From contig JAQUPB010000005.1 in assembly GCA_029004185.1 (NCBI GenBank), forward strand, positions 1-46,795: DNA of 46,795 bases, read 5' to 3'. The first letter of the stretch is position 1, and each line of letters begins with the position of its first letter. This document shows positions 16,540 to 24,639 of the stretch, piece by piece. The notes beneath the pieces were generated by a model. The model searched no databases and was not told the DNA's origin. It saw nothing but the letters and a program-made list of their open reading frames with translations. This DNA is from Bacteroidales bacterium. Its GTDB lineage: Bacteria; Bacteroidota; Bacteroidia; Bacteroidales; JAHJDW01. The position numbers were made by a program, and so were the translations under genes.

Positions 16540-18012
16540 ATGAAAAGAAAGTATTATAATTTATTTGTTTTGCTGGTGATAGTGTTTTCTGCAATGATTT
16601 ATACATCATGCAGAAAATCTGTTTCTAATACTACCGGCTGGGAATACAATAATCCAAAAAATGGCGGATTTGAAGTGGTTCCTTACGAAGAACAGGAAAC
16701 AGGTCCTGGTCTTATTCTTATTGAAGGCGGTACATTTGCAATGGGCAGAACCGAACAGGATGTGCTTTATGACTGGAACAACATTCCAAGAAGAATTACC
16801 GTATCTTCATTTTATCTGGACGAAACCGAAGTTACAAACCTCGATTATCTCGAATATTTATATTGGCTGGGAAGAGTTTTTGGTGCCGATTATCCTGAAG
16901 TAATTAAAAAATCAAGACCCGATACTCTTGTATGGAGAGATAAACTTGCGTACAACGAACCCTATGTTGACTATTATTTACGCCATCCTGCATACCGCGA
17001 ATATCCGGTTGTTGGTGTTAGCTGGCAGCAGGCAAGTGATTATTGCCAGTGGAGAACCGACAGGGTAAATGAAATGATTCTTATAAGAGAAGGTATCTTG
17101 AAATTTGACCCTAACCAGCAAAATGAAGAAAATTTTAATACCGAAGCATACCTTGCCGGTCAATATGAAGGATTGGTAAAAAGCGACCTTATAGACCTTA
17201 ACCCTAATGGTACAGGAACAAGAAAAGTAAGAATGGAAGACGGAATATTTTTACCTAAGTACCGTTTGCCAACCGAAGCCGAATGGGAATTTGCTGCATT
17301 AGGACTTATCGGAAATACAATATATGAACGTATTACAGAACGAAGATTGTATCCATGGAACGGGCACGGAGCCAGAAACCCTGATGATAAATACATAGGT
17401 GAATTTTTTGCCAATACAATGCGCGGCAGAGGTGACTATATGGGTGTTGCAGGACATCTTAACGACAATGCCGATGTTACTTCCCCGGTTACCGCTTATT
17501 GGCCGAATGATTACGGATTATACGGAATGGGTGGAAATGTTTCCGAATGGGTAATGGATGTTTTTCGTCCTCTTTCCCCCGAAGATTTTTCTGATTTCCG
17601 CTCTTTCAGAGGAACCAGATTTCAAACTCAGGTTAGAGATGAAGAAGGAAATATAGCTGAAAAAGACAGTCTGGGAAGAATTAAATGGAGAGATGTTGAT
17701 TCATCTGAAACAAATGAAAGAAGAAATTATAAAAAAGCAGATAATATAAATTATCTCGACGGAGATTATAATTCAAGTATATTCTTTAATAACGAAGAGA
17801 AAAAAGAAGAACCACAGGAAAAATGGATGTATGATTATGGCATAACTTCTTTAGTTAATGATAAAGCAAGAGTTTACAAGGGTGCAAGCTGGAGAGACAG
17901 GATATACTGGATATCACCTGGAACAAGAAGATACCTTGATGAAAAATTATCTACTGACTATATAGGATTCCGATGTGCAATGACAAGAGTAGGAAGCCCT
18001 ACAGGTTTTTAA
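16540..18012 (+). CDS. gldJ: Gliding/T9SS lipoprotein GldJ
   Basis: 490 residues with a lipoprotein signal (YTSC, Cys about 24). After GWEYNNPKNGGFEVV comes a formylglycine-generating-enzyme-like (FGE-sulfatase) fold with IEGGTFAMGRTEQDV, DETEVTNLDYLEYLYWLGRVFG, YRLPTEAEWEFAALG, GGNVSEWVMDVFRP and a C-terminal GFRCAMTRV. These match GldJ rather than GldK. GldJ stabilises other gliding and T9SS proteins in Flavobacterium. Known neighbours there are porV-porU-gldJ, and murF downstream, and here murF also follows. A strong terminator separates it from murF. Confidence 0.93.
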   Translation: MKRKYYNLFVLLVIVFSAMIYTSCRKSVSNTTGWEYNNPKNGGFEVVPYEEQETGPGLILIEGGTFAMGRTEQDVLYDWNNIPRRITVSSFYLDETEVTNLDYLEYLYWLGRVFGADYPEVIKKSRPDTLVWRDKLAYNEPYVDYYLRHPAYREYPVVGVSWQQASDYCQWRTDRVNEMILIREGILKFDPNQQNEENFNTEAYLAGQYEGLVKSDLIDLNPNGTGTRKVRMEDGIFLPKYRLPTEAEWEFAALGLIGNTIYERITERRLYPWNGHGARNPDDKYIGEFFANTMRGRGDYMGVAGHLNDNADVTSPVTAYWPNDYGLYGMGGNVSEWVMDVFRPLSPEDFSDFRSFRGTRFQTQVRDEEGNIAEKDSLGRIKWRDVDSSETNERRNYKKADNINYLDGDYNSSIFFNNEEKKEEPQEKWMYDYGITSLVNDKARVYKGASWRDRIYWISPGTRRYLDEKLSTDYIGFRCAMTRVGSPTGF

Positions 18013-18032
18013 ATAAATAACTTTTAAAATTC

Positions 18033-18068
18033 AACCCCGGATGTTATCTTTGTCCGGGGTTTTTTTTT
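18033..18068 (+). terminator. Rho-independent terminator after gldJ
   Basis: AACCCCGGA (18033-18041) pairs with TCCGGGGTT (18053-18061) around an 11-nt loop and is followed by a run of T. It ends the porP/sprF-gldJ unit. Confidence 0.9.
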
Positions 18069-18080
18069 AAATACCCGATT

Positions 18081-19370
18081 ATGGAAATAAAAGAATTATA
18101 TTCTCTTTACCAGGCTTATTCTGCAGTATGCACGGATAGCCGCAGTATCGTTGAAAATTCAATATTCTTTGCTCTGAAAGGAGGAAATTTTAACGGAAAT
18201 GAATTTGCTGAAACCGCATTGGAAAAGGGATGTAAATATGCAGTGATTGATGAGGAGATTTATAGAAAAGATGAAAGATATATTCTGGTTGATGATACAT
18301 TGAAAACCCTTCAGGAGCTTGCAAAATATCACAGAAAAAATATTGACATTCCTGTTATCGGAATTACGGGCACAAACGGTAAAACAACAACCAAAGAACT
18401 TATCAGCGCTGTACTCGCCGAAAAATATAAAGTCGTGGCTACGGTTGGAAATTTAAATAATCATATAGGCGTGCCGTTGACAATACTATCGGTAAAAGAA
18501 GAGCATGAAATTGCAATTGTTGAAATGGGCGCTAACCATATTTCCGAAATAGAAGGTTTGTGCGAAATATCTCAACCCGAATACGGAATAATAACAAATA
18601 TCGGAAAAGCACATCTCGAAGGATTCGGAAGTCTTGAAAATATTATTAAAGCAAAAACCGAGCTTTACGAATTCCTGAAAAATAATGACGGAATTGCATT
18701 TGTTAATGCTGATAATCCATTGCTTGTTACTGCTTCGGAAAATGTTCCGAGAAAAGTTCTCTACGGAAAAGATACGGCGGAATTTAAAGGAGAATTAATT
18801 GGTGCGGAACCATTCGTCAGCATTGCAATTGAAACAGAAAATAAAAAACAGGAAATTAAAACAAAACTTGCAGGTGAATATAATTTTGAAAATATTTTAG
18901 CTGCTGCATTTATTGGTAATTATTTCGACGTGGGAATAAAAAGAATAAAAGAAGCAATTGAAAAATATGAACCGCAGAATAACCGTTCGCAGATTTTAAA
19001 AACAAAAAATAATTTACTTGTTCTCGATGCATACAACGCAAACCCTTCAAGCCTGAAGGCCGCCCTGGAAAATTTTATTAAGATGAAATATGAAAATAAG
19101 GTTTTTATAATAGGCGATATGCTCGAACTTGGTAAGTACAGCGAAGAAGAACACAATAAAATAATTTCTTTTTTAAATGAAAACAATGTTAAGAATGTTC
19201 TTTTTGTTGGAAATGTTTTTTCGAAAATCAATAAAGTACCCGAATATAAAACTTTTGAAAACGTTGATACGGCATTAAATTGGTTTAAAACAAACAAAAT
19301 CGAAAATTCTTCAATCTTCATAAAAGGTTCAAGAGGAATAAAACTTGAAAAACTTATTGATGCTTTTTGA
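18081..19370 (+). CDS. murF: UDP-N-acetylmuramoyl-tripeptide--D-alanyl-D-alanine ligase MurF
   Basis: 429 residues. It adds D-Ala-D-Ala to UDP-MurNAc-tripeptide in the cytoplasm, the last cytoplasmic step of stem-peptide assembly. The ATP-binding loop GTNGKTT is at residues 97-103. EMGANHISEIEGL, NIGKAHLEGFGS and DAYNANPSS are MurF marks. DSRSIVENSIFFALKG at the N-terminus is the uridine-binding domain. It is a little shorter than E. coli MurF. It starts only 12 nt after the gldJ terminator, so its own promoter is not obvious. Confidence 0.95.
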   Translation: MEIKELYSLYQAYSAVCTDSRSIVENSIFFALKGGNFNGNEFAETALEKGCKYAVIDEEIYRKDERYILVDDTLKTLQELAKYHRKNIDIPVIGITGTNGKTTTKELISAVLAEKYKVVATVGNLNNHIGVPLTILSVKEEHEIAIVEMGANHISEIEGLCEISQPEYGIITNIGKAHLEGFGSLENIIKAKTELYEFLKNNDGIAFVNADNPLLVTASENVPRKVLYGKDTAEFKGELIGAEPFVSIAIETENKKQEIKTKLAGEYNFENILAAAFIGNYFDVGIKRIKEAIEKYEPQNNRSQILKTKNNLLVLDAYNANPSSLKAALENFIKMKYENKVFIIGDMLELGKYSEEEHNKIISFLNENNVKNVLFVGNVFSKINKVPEYKTFENVDTALNWFKTNKIENSSIFIKGSRGIKLEKLIDAF

Positions 19371-19375
19371 AAAGC

Positions 19376-19438
19376 GATGTATGAAAAATCATACATTTTG
19401 TATGACATTTCAAACATTTTGTATGATGTTTCAGACAT
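19376..19438. repeat. Heptamer-period repeat with a 21-bp superperiod
   Basis: Nine consecutive 7-bp units run from GATGTAT at 19376 to CAGACAT ending at 19438. A 21-bp unit (3 x 7) is nearly repeated: TTTGTATGACATTTCAAACAT and TTTGTATGATGTTTCAGACAT. It lies between the murF stop and the anmK start. Confidence 0.85.
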
Positions 19439-19454
19439 TAATATTTAAGCAACA

Positions 19455-20516
19455 ATGAAATCCGGATACAAAGTCATCGGTCTTATGTCGGGAACCTCGC
19501 TTGACGGAGTGGATCTGGCTTTTTGTGATTTTATTTATGAAAATAATCTGTGGACGTTTAAAATTCTTAATGCTGAAACGATTAAATATTCTTCAGAATG
19601 GAGAGAAAAACTCAGGGGTTTAAACAAAAGAAATTCTTTTGAATTTATTCAGGCTCATGCTGAGTATGGAAAATATCTGGGAGAGCTTGCTAAAAGATTT
19701 ATAAAAAAGAATAAAATTAAACCAGGTTTTGTTTCTTCTCACGGACATACGATTTTTCATCAACCCCAAAAAAAACTTACTTTCCAGCTTGGCAACGGTG
19801 CCGCAATAGCTGCAGAATGCGGATTAACAGTAGTCTGCGATTTCAGAACGCTTGATGTGGCTCTCGGCGGACAAGGCGCTCCGCTTGTTCCCATTGGCGA
19901 TAAATTGCTTTTTCATGAATATGGTTTTTGCCTTAACATTGGCGGAATATCAAATATTTCTTTCGATAAAAACGGAAAAAGAATTGCCTTTGATGTTTGT
20001 CCTGCAAATATTGTGTTAAATAATCTTTCATTGCAATTGAACAAGGAATTTGATAAAAACGGTGAAATTGCAGCAAAAGGAAAAATAAATGAAAAATTAT
20101 TATATGAACTGAACCGCCTTGCATATTATAAAATGCCGCCTCCAAAATCGCTCGGAATCGAATGGATTGAAAAAAATATTTTTCCGCTGTTGAAAAAAAC
20201 AAATATTCCCGTTGAAGATAAACTTAAAACTTTTTGCGAACATATTGCAGTTCAAATTGCAGGTGTTACAAATTCAGTTAAAAAATCAACTTTATTGATT
20301 ACAGGCGGCGGCGCTCATAACAAATACTTAATAAACAGAATAAAAAAATTATCAGAATCAGAAATAATTATTCCCGAAAAAAATATTATTGATTTTAAAG
20401 AAGCATTAATCTTTGCTTTTCTCGGAGTTCTTCGCATGCGCAATGAAGTAAACTGTCTCAAATCAGTTACGGGCGCCGAAAGAAATAATACCGGCGGAAC
20501 GGTGTTTTTAATGTAG
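19455..20516 (+). CDS. anmK: Anhydro-N-acetylmuramic acid kinase AnmK
   Basis: 353 residues, usual length. It phosphorylates and opens 1,6-anhydroMurNAc released during wall turnover, giving MurNAc-6-phosphate for recycling. The ATP-binding GLMSGTSLDGVDLAF is at about residues 9-23. The catalytic-site motif VVCDFRTLDVALGGQGAPLVPIGD and INRIKKLS after TGGGAHN agree. It lies 84 nt after murF, separated by a heptamer repeat, and both genes serve peptidoglycan metabolism. Confidence 0.95.
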   Translation: MKSGYKVIGLMSGTSLDGVDLAFCDFIYENNLWTFKILNAETIKYSSEWREKLRGLNKRNSFEFIQAHAEYGKYLGELAKRFIKKNKIKPGFVSSHGHTIFHQPQKKLTFQLGNGAAIAAECGLTVVCDFRTLDVALGGQGAPLVPIGDKLLFHEYGFCLNIGGISNISFDKNGKRIAFDVCPANIVLNNLSLQLNKEFDKNGEIAAKGKINEKLLYELNRLAYYKMPPPKSLGIEWIEKNIFPLLKKTNIPVEDKLKTFCEHIAVQIAGVTNSVKKSTLLITGGGAHNKYLINRIKKLSESEIIIPEKNIIDFKEALIFAFLGVLRMRNEVNCLKSVTGAERNNTGGTVFLM

Positions 20517-20519
20517 AAC

Positions 20520-20543
20520 AATCGAACATTCGAATAATCGAAT
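20520..20543. repeat. Octamer-period repeat (3 units) after anmK
   Basis: AATCGAAC, ATTCGAAT, AATCGAAT are consecutive 8-bp units starting 4 nt after the anmK stop. Together with the following ATATGTTTG they can also fold into an imperfect hairpin. Confidence 0.7.
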
Positions 20544-20663
20544 ATGTTTGCCGGCAGGCAGTGTCCCACAAAGAAAAATCTCAAAAACAGCTAATACAAC
20601 TTAGTGCAACTTAGAGTCCTTGTTGTGTCTTTGTGGCAATATTTTTTTTAAGAATAATAATAT

Positions 20664-20957
20664 ACGCAAATCAAGGGTTGAAATATAAAATTGCAATAAG
20701 TTCCGAAGGAACGAAATATAAAAACGCAGGAGGCAGTCCTGCGAAAAATACAAATACATTATTAAGGGCTGAAAGCCCGAAATGTAGAATCAATGAATTT
20801 ATTAAATGGCTTAACATTTCGCCCTTTCAGGGCTTTGCTCTGTTTTTTGATTTTCACACATGACTTCGTCACGTGTTGAAACATTTCGGGGCTTTGCCCC
20901 TCCCATCTGATATATCATTAATCCGATAAAAACAAAAAATCAACTCTTGATTCGCAT
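20664..20957. repeat. MITE-like hairpin element, copy 1 (about 294 bp)
   Basis: This element shares a block of about 175 bp, at near identity, with the copy at 34597-34828, in the same orientation. The ends are inverted: left CGCAAATCAAGGGTTGA, right TCAACTCTTGATTCGCA. Internal hairpins include GTTCC-GAA-GGAAC (20700-20712), CGCAGGA/TCCTGCG (20725-20743), GGGCT-GAA-AGCCC (20766-20778) and CCCT-TTC-AGGG (20822-20832). Relative to copy 2 it carries about 60 extra bp near 20838-20897. It encodes no convincing protein. The rest of the 20517-21243 spacer holds short repeated phrases and the mscS promoter. Confidence 0.85.
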
Positions 20958-21209
20958 AATTTATTATTGATTAAAACCTTCTATAAAGTTTAAAACTCAC
21001 GGAAAGTGCATTAAAGAGAATAATTTCATAATCTGTGAACTAAGCGAAGCGATATCATGAGCTCCTTTTTAATGAGATTATCTTTGCGAATAATCTGTGG
21101 CAAATTTAACTGCCTGTGGCGTTTCTTATAAAACATAGTTATGCGTGTGGTATTAATAAAAAGTTAATAAATAATCCTTCCTGCACCGACTTTCAACTTT
21201 TATAATAAC

Positions 21210-21217
21210 TAATTTTG
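21210..21217 (+). promoter_or_regulatory. Promoter -7 element of mscS
   Basis: TAATTTTG matches TAnnTTTG exactly and lies 26 nt upstream of the ATG at 21244. A TTTC at 21191-21194 is a poor -33 box with a short spacer. Confidence 0.55.
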
Positions 21218-21243
21218 TTTATAACTGCAATCAGCAGATTAAA

Positions 21244-22356
21244 ATGGATGAATTTATTGCCACATTCCGCAGATTACTTGATTTGAATTTTTTTGAAAAT
21301 CCTACTCTTGATTGTTTGATTTTTTTTCTGGTCATTTTTTTCGGAATAATTTTCAGGAAACTTATTTCAAAGTTATTAAGCTCCGTACTTTACAGGATTT
21401 TTAAAAAATATTCACCCGACAATACAATCGGCAAATTTACTGCATTACTGCTGAGACCGCTGGAATTATTTACTTTGCTGATTTTTGTTTACATAGCATT
21501 TTCATTTATTAAATTTCCGTCATACTGGCATCTTGCTCCGCAAAGCGAATTCGGAATAAAAATGATTTTGTTGAAAGGATACCAGATTTTGCTGATTTAT
21601 TCGATAATTGTCATTTCCCTTAGAATGGTAGATGCAGTAGGAGTTATAATGAGACACAGGGCTGCAAAAACCGAAACGAAATTAGACGACCAGATAGTGC
21701 CTTTTGTTGTCGACAGTTTGAAAGTTATTGCGGTGATCTTCGGCATATTTATTATTCTCGGTTCTGTATTTAATCTTAACATAACTTCATTGATTGCAGG
21801 TTTGGGGATCGGCGGACTCGCTGTCGCTCTTGCCGCTAAAGAATCAATAGAAAATTTACTTGGCTCTTTTACGATTTTTCTTGATAAACCTTTTCTGGTA
21901 GGTGATTTAATTACTGTCGGCAATGTTACCGGATTTGTTGAAAAAATAGGATTTCGCAGCACAAGAATCCGTACTCTCGATAAAAGCTATCTTACAATTC
22001 CCAATAAAAAAATGGTTGATTCGGAGCTGGAAAATATTTCAATGAGAACTTTTCGAAGGGTGATTTATAGAATTACTTTGACATTCGACTCAAAAACTGA
22101 ACAGATTAATAATATTGTGAAAGAAATCCAGAAACTTATTGATGAACATAAAGAAACAAATGATGAGGGTTTGGCGAGATTTGAGGGATTCAGTGAAAAT
22201 GGCATGGTTTTCAGAATTGAATATTTTATTGATACGAGAGAATGGACATATTATCTGAAAATCAGAGAGGAAATTAATTTAAAAATAATGGAAATAATAT
22301 ATAAAAATAATTGCAGATTTGCTCATACATCAAGAGAAGTATATTTACATAAATAA
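21244..22356 (+). CDS. Small-conductance mechanosensitive channel, MscS family
   Basis: 370 residues with about four membrane segments (near 22-42, 68-90, 112-133 and 160-182), followed by the pore-lining TM3. That helix carries GLGIGGLAVALAAKESIENL at about residues 186-205, then LDKPFLVGD and the beta domain VGFRSTRIRTLD-type sequence (here IGFRSTRIRTLD). MscS-type channels open under membrane tension and release solutes after osmotic downshock. The four-helix form is longer than E. coli MscS and closer to YbdG- or YnaI-like members. It stands alone, with element B and exbB downstream. Confidence 0.93.
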   Translation: MDEFIATFRRLLDLNFFENPTLDCLIFFLVIFFGIIFRKLISKLLSSVLYRIFKKYSPDNTIGKFTALLLRPLELFTLLIFVYIAFSFIKFPSYWHLAPQSEFGIKMILLKGYQILLIYSIIVISLRMVDAVGVIMRHRAAKTETKLDDQIVPFVVDSLKVIAVIFGIFIILGSVFNLNITSLIAGLGIGGLAVALAAKESIENLLGSFTIFLDKPFLVGDLITVGNVTGFVEKIGFRSTRIRTLDKSYLTIPNKKMVDSELENISMRTFRRVIYRITLTFDSKTEQINNIVKEIQKLIDEHKETNDEGLARFEGFSENGMVFRIEYFIDTREWTYYLKIREEINLKIMEIIYKNNCRFAHTSREVYLHK

Positions 22357-22388
22357 AAAAATAAAAGATTAAAAATTTATAAAAATTG

Positions 22389-22518
22389 GTTAATTCATTA
22401 ATATATAATTCAGGACTAAAGTCCTTAATTTATGATGTGTTTGTATAACCCCAGACTTAAGTCTGGGGTTAATGGAAACCAGGCGGTATCGGGCTTTAGC
22501 CCTGATTTGTGAATTAAC
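22389..22518. repeat. Hairpin element B with terminal inverted repeats
   Basis: 9-bp inverted ends (GTTAATTCA at 22389-22397, TGAATTAAC at 22510-22518) flank three palindromes: AGGACT-AA-AGTCCT (22412-22425), a perfect 24-bp palindrome at 22447-22470 (centre CTTAAG, arms AACCCCAGA/TCTGGGGTT), and GGGCT-TT-AGCCC (22491-22502). It lies between mscS and exbB, ending 43 nt before the exbB start. It could act as terminator or mobile element. Confidence 0.8.
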
Positions 22519-22561
22519 TAAAAAAAAGAAAAGTATTTACTAATTATAAACCAAAAAGAAA

Positions 22562-23272
22562 ATGAGCTTAAATTTTTTATTACAGATTAACACGGTAACA
22601 GATACTGTCGTTAAATCGGTTCCGCAGCAGATTGTAACTGCCCCTAAAGTTGACGAACTAACCTTGCTTACCTTGATTATGAAGGGCGGTCCTATTATGA
22701 TTCCGATATTCTTACTGCTTATAATCGGAATATATGTTTTTATTGAAAGATATATAACTATCAAAAAAGCTTTAAGGGTTGAATCTAATTTCATGAATAA
22801 CATACGTGATTTTATTCACGAAGGAAAAATTGATGCCGCCAGAGCCCTTTGTAAAGGCTCAACAAGCTCAATTTCGAAAATGATAGAAAAAGGAATTTCA
22901 CGCATCGGCAGACCTCTGAAAGAAATTGAGGAGGCAATTGAAAATGTGGGAAAATTTGAAATTTATCAGCTTGAAAAGAATCTTGCAATACTTTCAATCG
23001 TTGCGGGTATAGCGCCAATGTTCGGATTTATCGGTACAATCATAGGTGTTATTAAAATATTTTATGATATTTCTCTTTCAAGCGACGTGAGCATAGGAAC
23101 TGTTTCTGCCGGTTTATATACAAAAATGGTGTCAAGCGCTGCCGGTCTGATGGTTGGCATTTTGGCATTCGTTTGTTACCACTGGCTGAACATAATGCTT
23201 GATAAAATGATTCACAGGTTGGAAAAAAATGCAATTGAATTTATTGACCTTTTGCAGGAACCTACAAAATAG
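22562..23272 (+). CDS. exbB: ExbB/TolQ-family proton channel subunit
   Basis: 236 residues, MotA/TolQ/ExbB family, with three membrane segments (about 44-62, 138-160 and 182-202). FGFIGTIIGVIKIFYDIS and GLYTKMVSSAAGLMVGILAFVCYHW are the conserved pore helices. With ExbD it uses the proton gradient to energise TonB at the outer membrane. It has a longer periplasmic N-terminus (about 40 residues) than E. coli ExbB, as is common in this phylum. exbD, tonB and folC follow on the same strand. The stop codon is the start of a heptamer repeat. Confidence 0.92.
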   Translation: MSLNFLLQINTVTDTVVKSVPQQIVTAPKVDELTLLTLIMKGGPIMIPIFLLLIIGIYVFIERYITIKKALRVESNFMNNIRDFIHEGKIDAARALCKGSTSSISKMIEKGISRIGRPLKEIEEAIENVGKFEIYQLEKNLAILSIVAGIAPMFGFIGTIIGVIKIFYDISLSSDVSIGTVSAGLYTKMVSSAAGLMVGILAFVCYHWLNIMLDKMIHRLEKNAIEFIDLLQEPTK

Positions 23273-23299
23273 TTTTCAGTTTAGAGTTTTCAGTTAAAA
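23272..23299. repeat. Heptamer-period repeat at the exbB stop
   Basis: GTTTTCA, GTTTAGA, GTTTTCA, GTTAAAA. It begins at the G of the exbB TAG stop and fills most of the 40-nt gap before exbD. The 10-mer GTTTTCAGTT recurs at 4305 and 35517, and inverted at 24605 and 24619. Confidence 0.9.
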
Positions 23300-23312
23300 A
23301 AACAAAATAAAA

Positions 23313-23714
23313 ATGAAACTAAGAAAAAAATCCAGATACAGCGTTGAAGTAAGCACTTCATCCATGAATGACATAATGTTCTTCCTGATGCTGTTTTTCC
23401 TTATTATGTCAACGCTTTTAAATCCGAGCATTGTAAACCTCACTCTCCCGAATGCAAAAAACGTTGAAAAGAAATATAAAAAAGAAATCACCATTTCTGT
23501 AACCAAAGACCTTAAGTATTACGTAAACAATACTGAAATAGGGTTCGGAAATCTTGAAAGTGTTTTGGCGGCAGAGTTGAAGAAAACACAGGATGCAACG
23601 GTTGTTTTGAGAGTCGATAATGTGCTTACAGTTCAGGACCTGGTTAACATCCTGCAAATAGGAAATAAGTTAAAAGTGAAAATGATTTTAGCAACAAAAG
23701 GAACAGATGGCTGA
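23313..23714 (+). CDS. exbD: ExbD/TolR-family protein
   Basis: 133 residues: short basic N-terminus, one membrane helix (about 17-37, MNDIMFFLMLFFLIMSTLL) with the conserved Asp D19 that carries protons, then a periplasmic domain. It partners ExbB. Its last codons overlap the tonB-like start by 8 bp, so the two are translationally coupled. Confidence 0.92.
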   Translation: MKLRKKSRYSVEVSTSSMNDIMFFLMLFFLIMSTLLNPSIVNLTLPNAKNVEKKYKKEITISVTKDLKYYVNNTEIGFGNLESVLAAELKKTQDATVVLRVDNVLTVQDLVNILQIGNKLKVKMILATKGTDG

Positions 23715-24597
23715 AAAATATGATTTCATATTAAAAAACAGGAAGGTTATTGCCGCAATAGGTACAATGTTTTTTTGCCTGTTGTTGCTTTGGATTTTCA
23801 TATTTGTTGTTTTCCGCACTACCATACCTCCGTTTCCTGATGATGGGGGCGGCGGCGGCGGACTCGGGATTGAAGTCAACCTCGGAAATTCTGAAGAAGG
23901 AATGGGAATTATCCAGTCCGACCAGATAAACACTCCCGAATTCAGCAAACCTGTGGCTACTGAATCGTCAAAAAATGAAAAAATTTTAACTCAGGAAAGT
24001 GATGATGAATCTGCAAACATAAAAAATGATAATAATAAAAATCCCGATAAGGGTGCTGTAATTGCCAAGAACGATAACAAAAACGAAAAAAATGAAAATA
24101 AAGAACCCGAATTAAATCCGAGCGCCGACTTTTCGAAATGGAAAAAGAATAAAGGGACTAATCAGGGTGAAACCGGAAAACCTGGCGATCAGGGAAAACC
24201 GGGAGGAACAATTTATTCGAAAAATTATAAAGGTGATGGCGGCGGCGGTGATGGAACCGGTCCTGGTAAAGGCGGAGGTAAAGGACCCGGCGAAGGTTCC
24301 GGTGTTGGTCCCGGAAAAGGTCCCGGCGTTTCATACAAACTCGAAGGTCGTACAAAAAAAATCATGCCCGAACCGAAATATGATATCCAGGAAGCAGGAG
24401 TGGTGGTTGTAAATATTGTTGTTAACAGAGAGGGTAAAGTAATAAGAGCAACCGCAGGCGGTAAAAACACCACTACGACAAATGCAACACTTTGGAAAAG
24501 TGCGGTGGAAGCAGCTTTTAAAACCATGTTCTCTTCGAAACCCGATGCACCCGAAGAACAAAAAGGTTCAATAACTTATCATTTCATTCTGAATTAA
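23707..24597 (+). CDS. TonB-like energy transducer with a Gly/Pro-rich linker
   Basis: 296 residues. One N-terminal membrane helix (about 14-36) is followed by a Gly run (47-53), an Asn/Lys/Glu-rich spacer, and a collagen-like linker of GxP/GxG triplets (about 154-207). The C-terminal domain (about 210-296) has the TonB fold sequence VVVNIVVNREGKVIRATAGG and ends in YHFILN. It should transmit energy from ExbB-ExbD across the periplasm to outer-membrane receptors. The linker probably spans the peptidoglycan. The gene is coupled to exbD by an 8-bp overlap. TonB is the likely label, but the domain is divergent and a TolA role is not excluded. Confidence 0.82.
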   Translation: MAEKYDFILKNRKVIAAIGTMFFCLLLLWIFIFVVFRTTIPPFPDDGGGGGGLGIEVNLGNSEEGMGIIQSDQINTPEFSKPVATESSKNEKILTQESDDESANIKNDNNKNPDKGAVIAKNDNKNEKNENKEPELNPSADFSKWKKNKGTNQGETGKPGDQGKPGGTIYSKNYKGDGGGGDGTGPGKGGGKGPGEGSGVGPGKGPGVSYKLEGRTKKIMPEPKYDIQEAGVVVVNIVVNREGKVIRATAGGKNTTTTNATLWKSAVEAAFKTMFSSKPDAPEEQKGSITYHFILN

Positions 24598-24600
24598 TTT

Positions 24601-24635
24601 TTATAACTGAAAACTGTGAACTGAAAACAGAAAAC
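24601..24635. repeat. Heptamer-period repeat (5 units) after the tonB-like gene
   Basis: TTATAAC, TGAAAAC, TGTGAAC, TGAAAAC, AGAAAAC, exactly 35 bp, starting 4 nt after the stop. On the other strand this is the same GTTTTCA family seen at 4284, 23272 and 35496, here inverted. It ends 5 nt before the folC ATG. Confidence 0.9.
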
Positions 24636-24639
24636 TCAG

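Noticed and set aside
10204-18012. A new secretion system
   Set aside because: The genes are recognisable parts of the known type IX system. Only their arrangement is unusual.
18920-19438. Antisense open frame starting in the heptamer repeat after murF
   Set aside because: Its repeated N-terminus is only the translated 7/21-bp repeat, and the rest is a shadow of murF.
19376-19438. CRISPR array
   Set aside because: The period is 7/21 bp with no unique spacers of usual size, and no cas genes are present.
20633-20863. 76-residue open frame within the MITE-like element
   Set aside because: It crosses hairpins, is not kept in copy 2 as a protein, and resembles no family.
24225-24527. Antisense Pro-rich open frame over the tonB-like gene
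   Set aside because: It mirrors the Gly-rich linker. The sense gene has an operon position and a domain structure.
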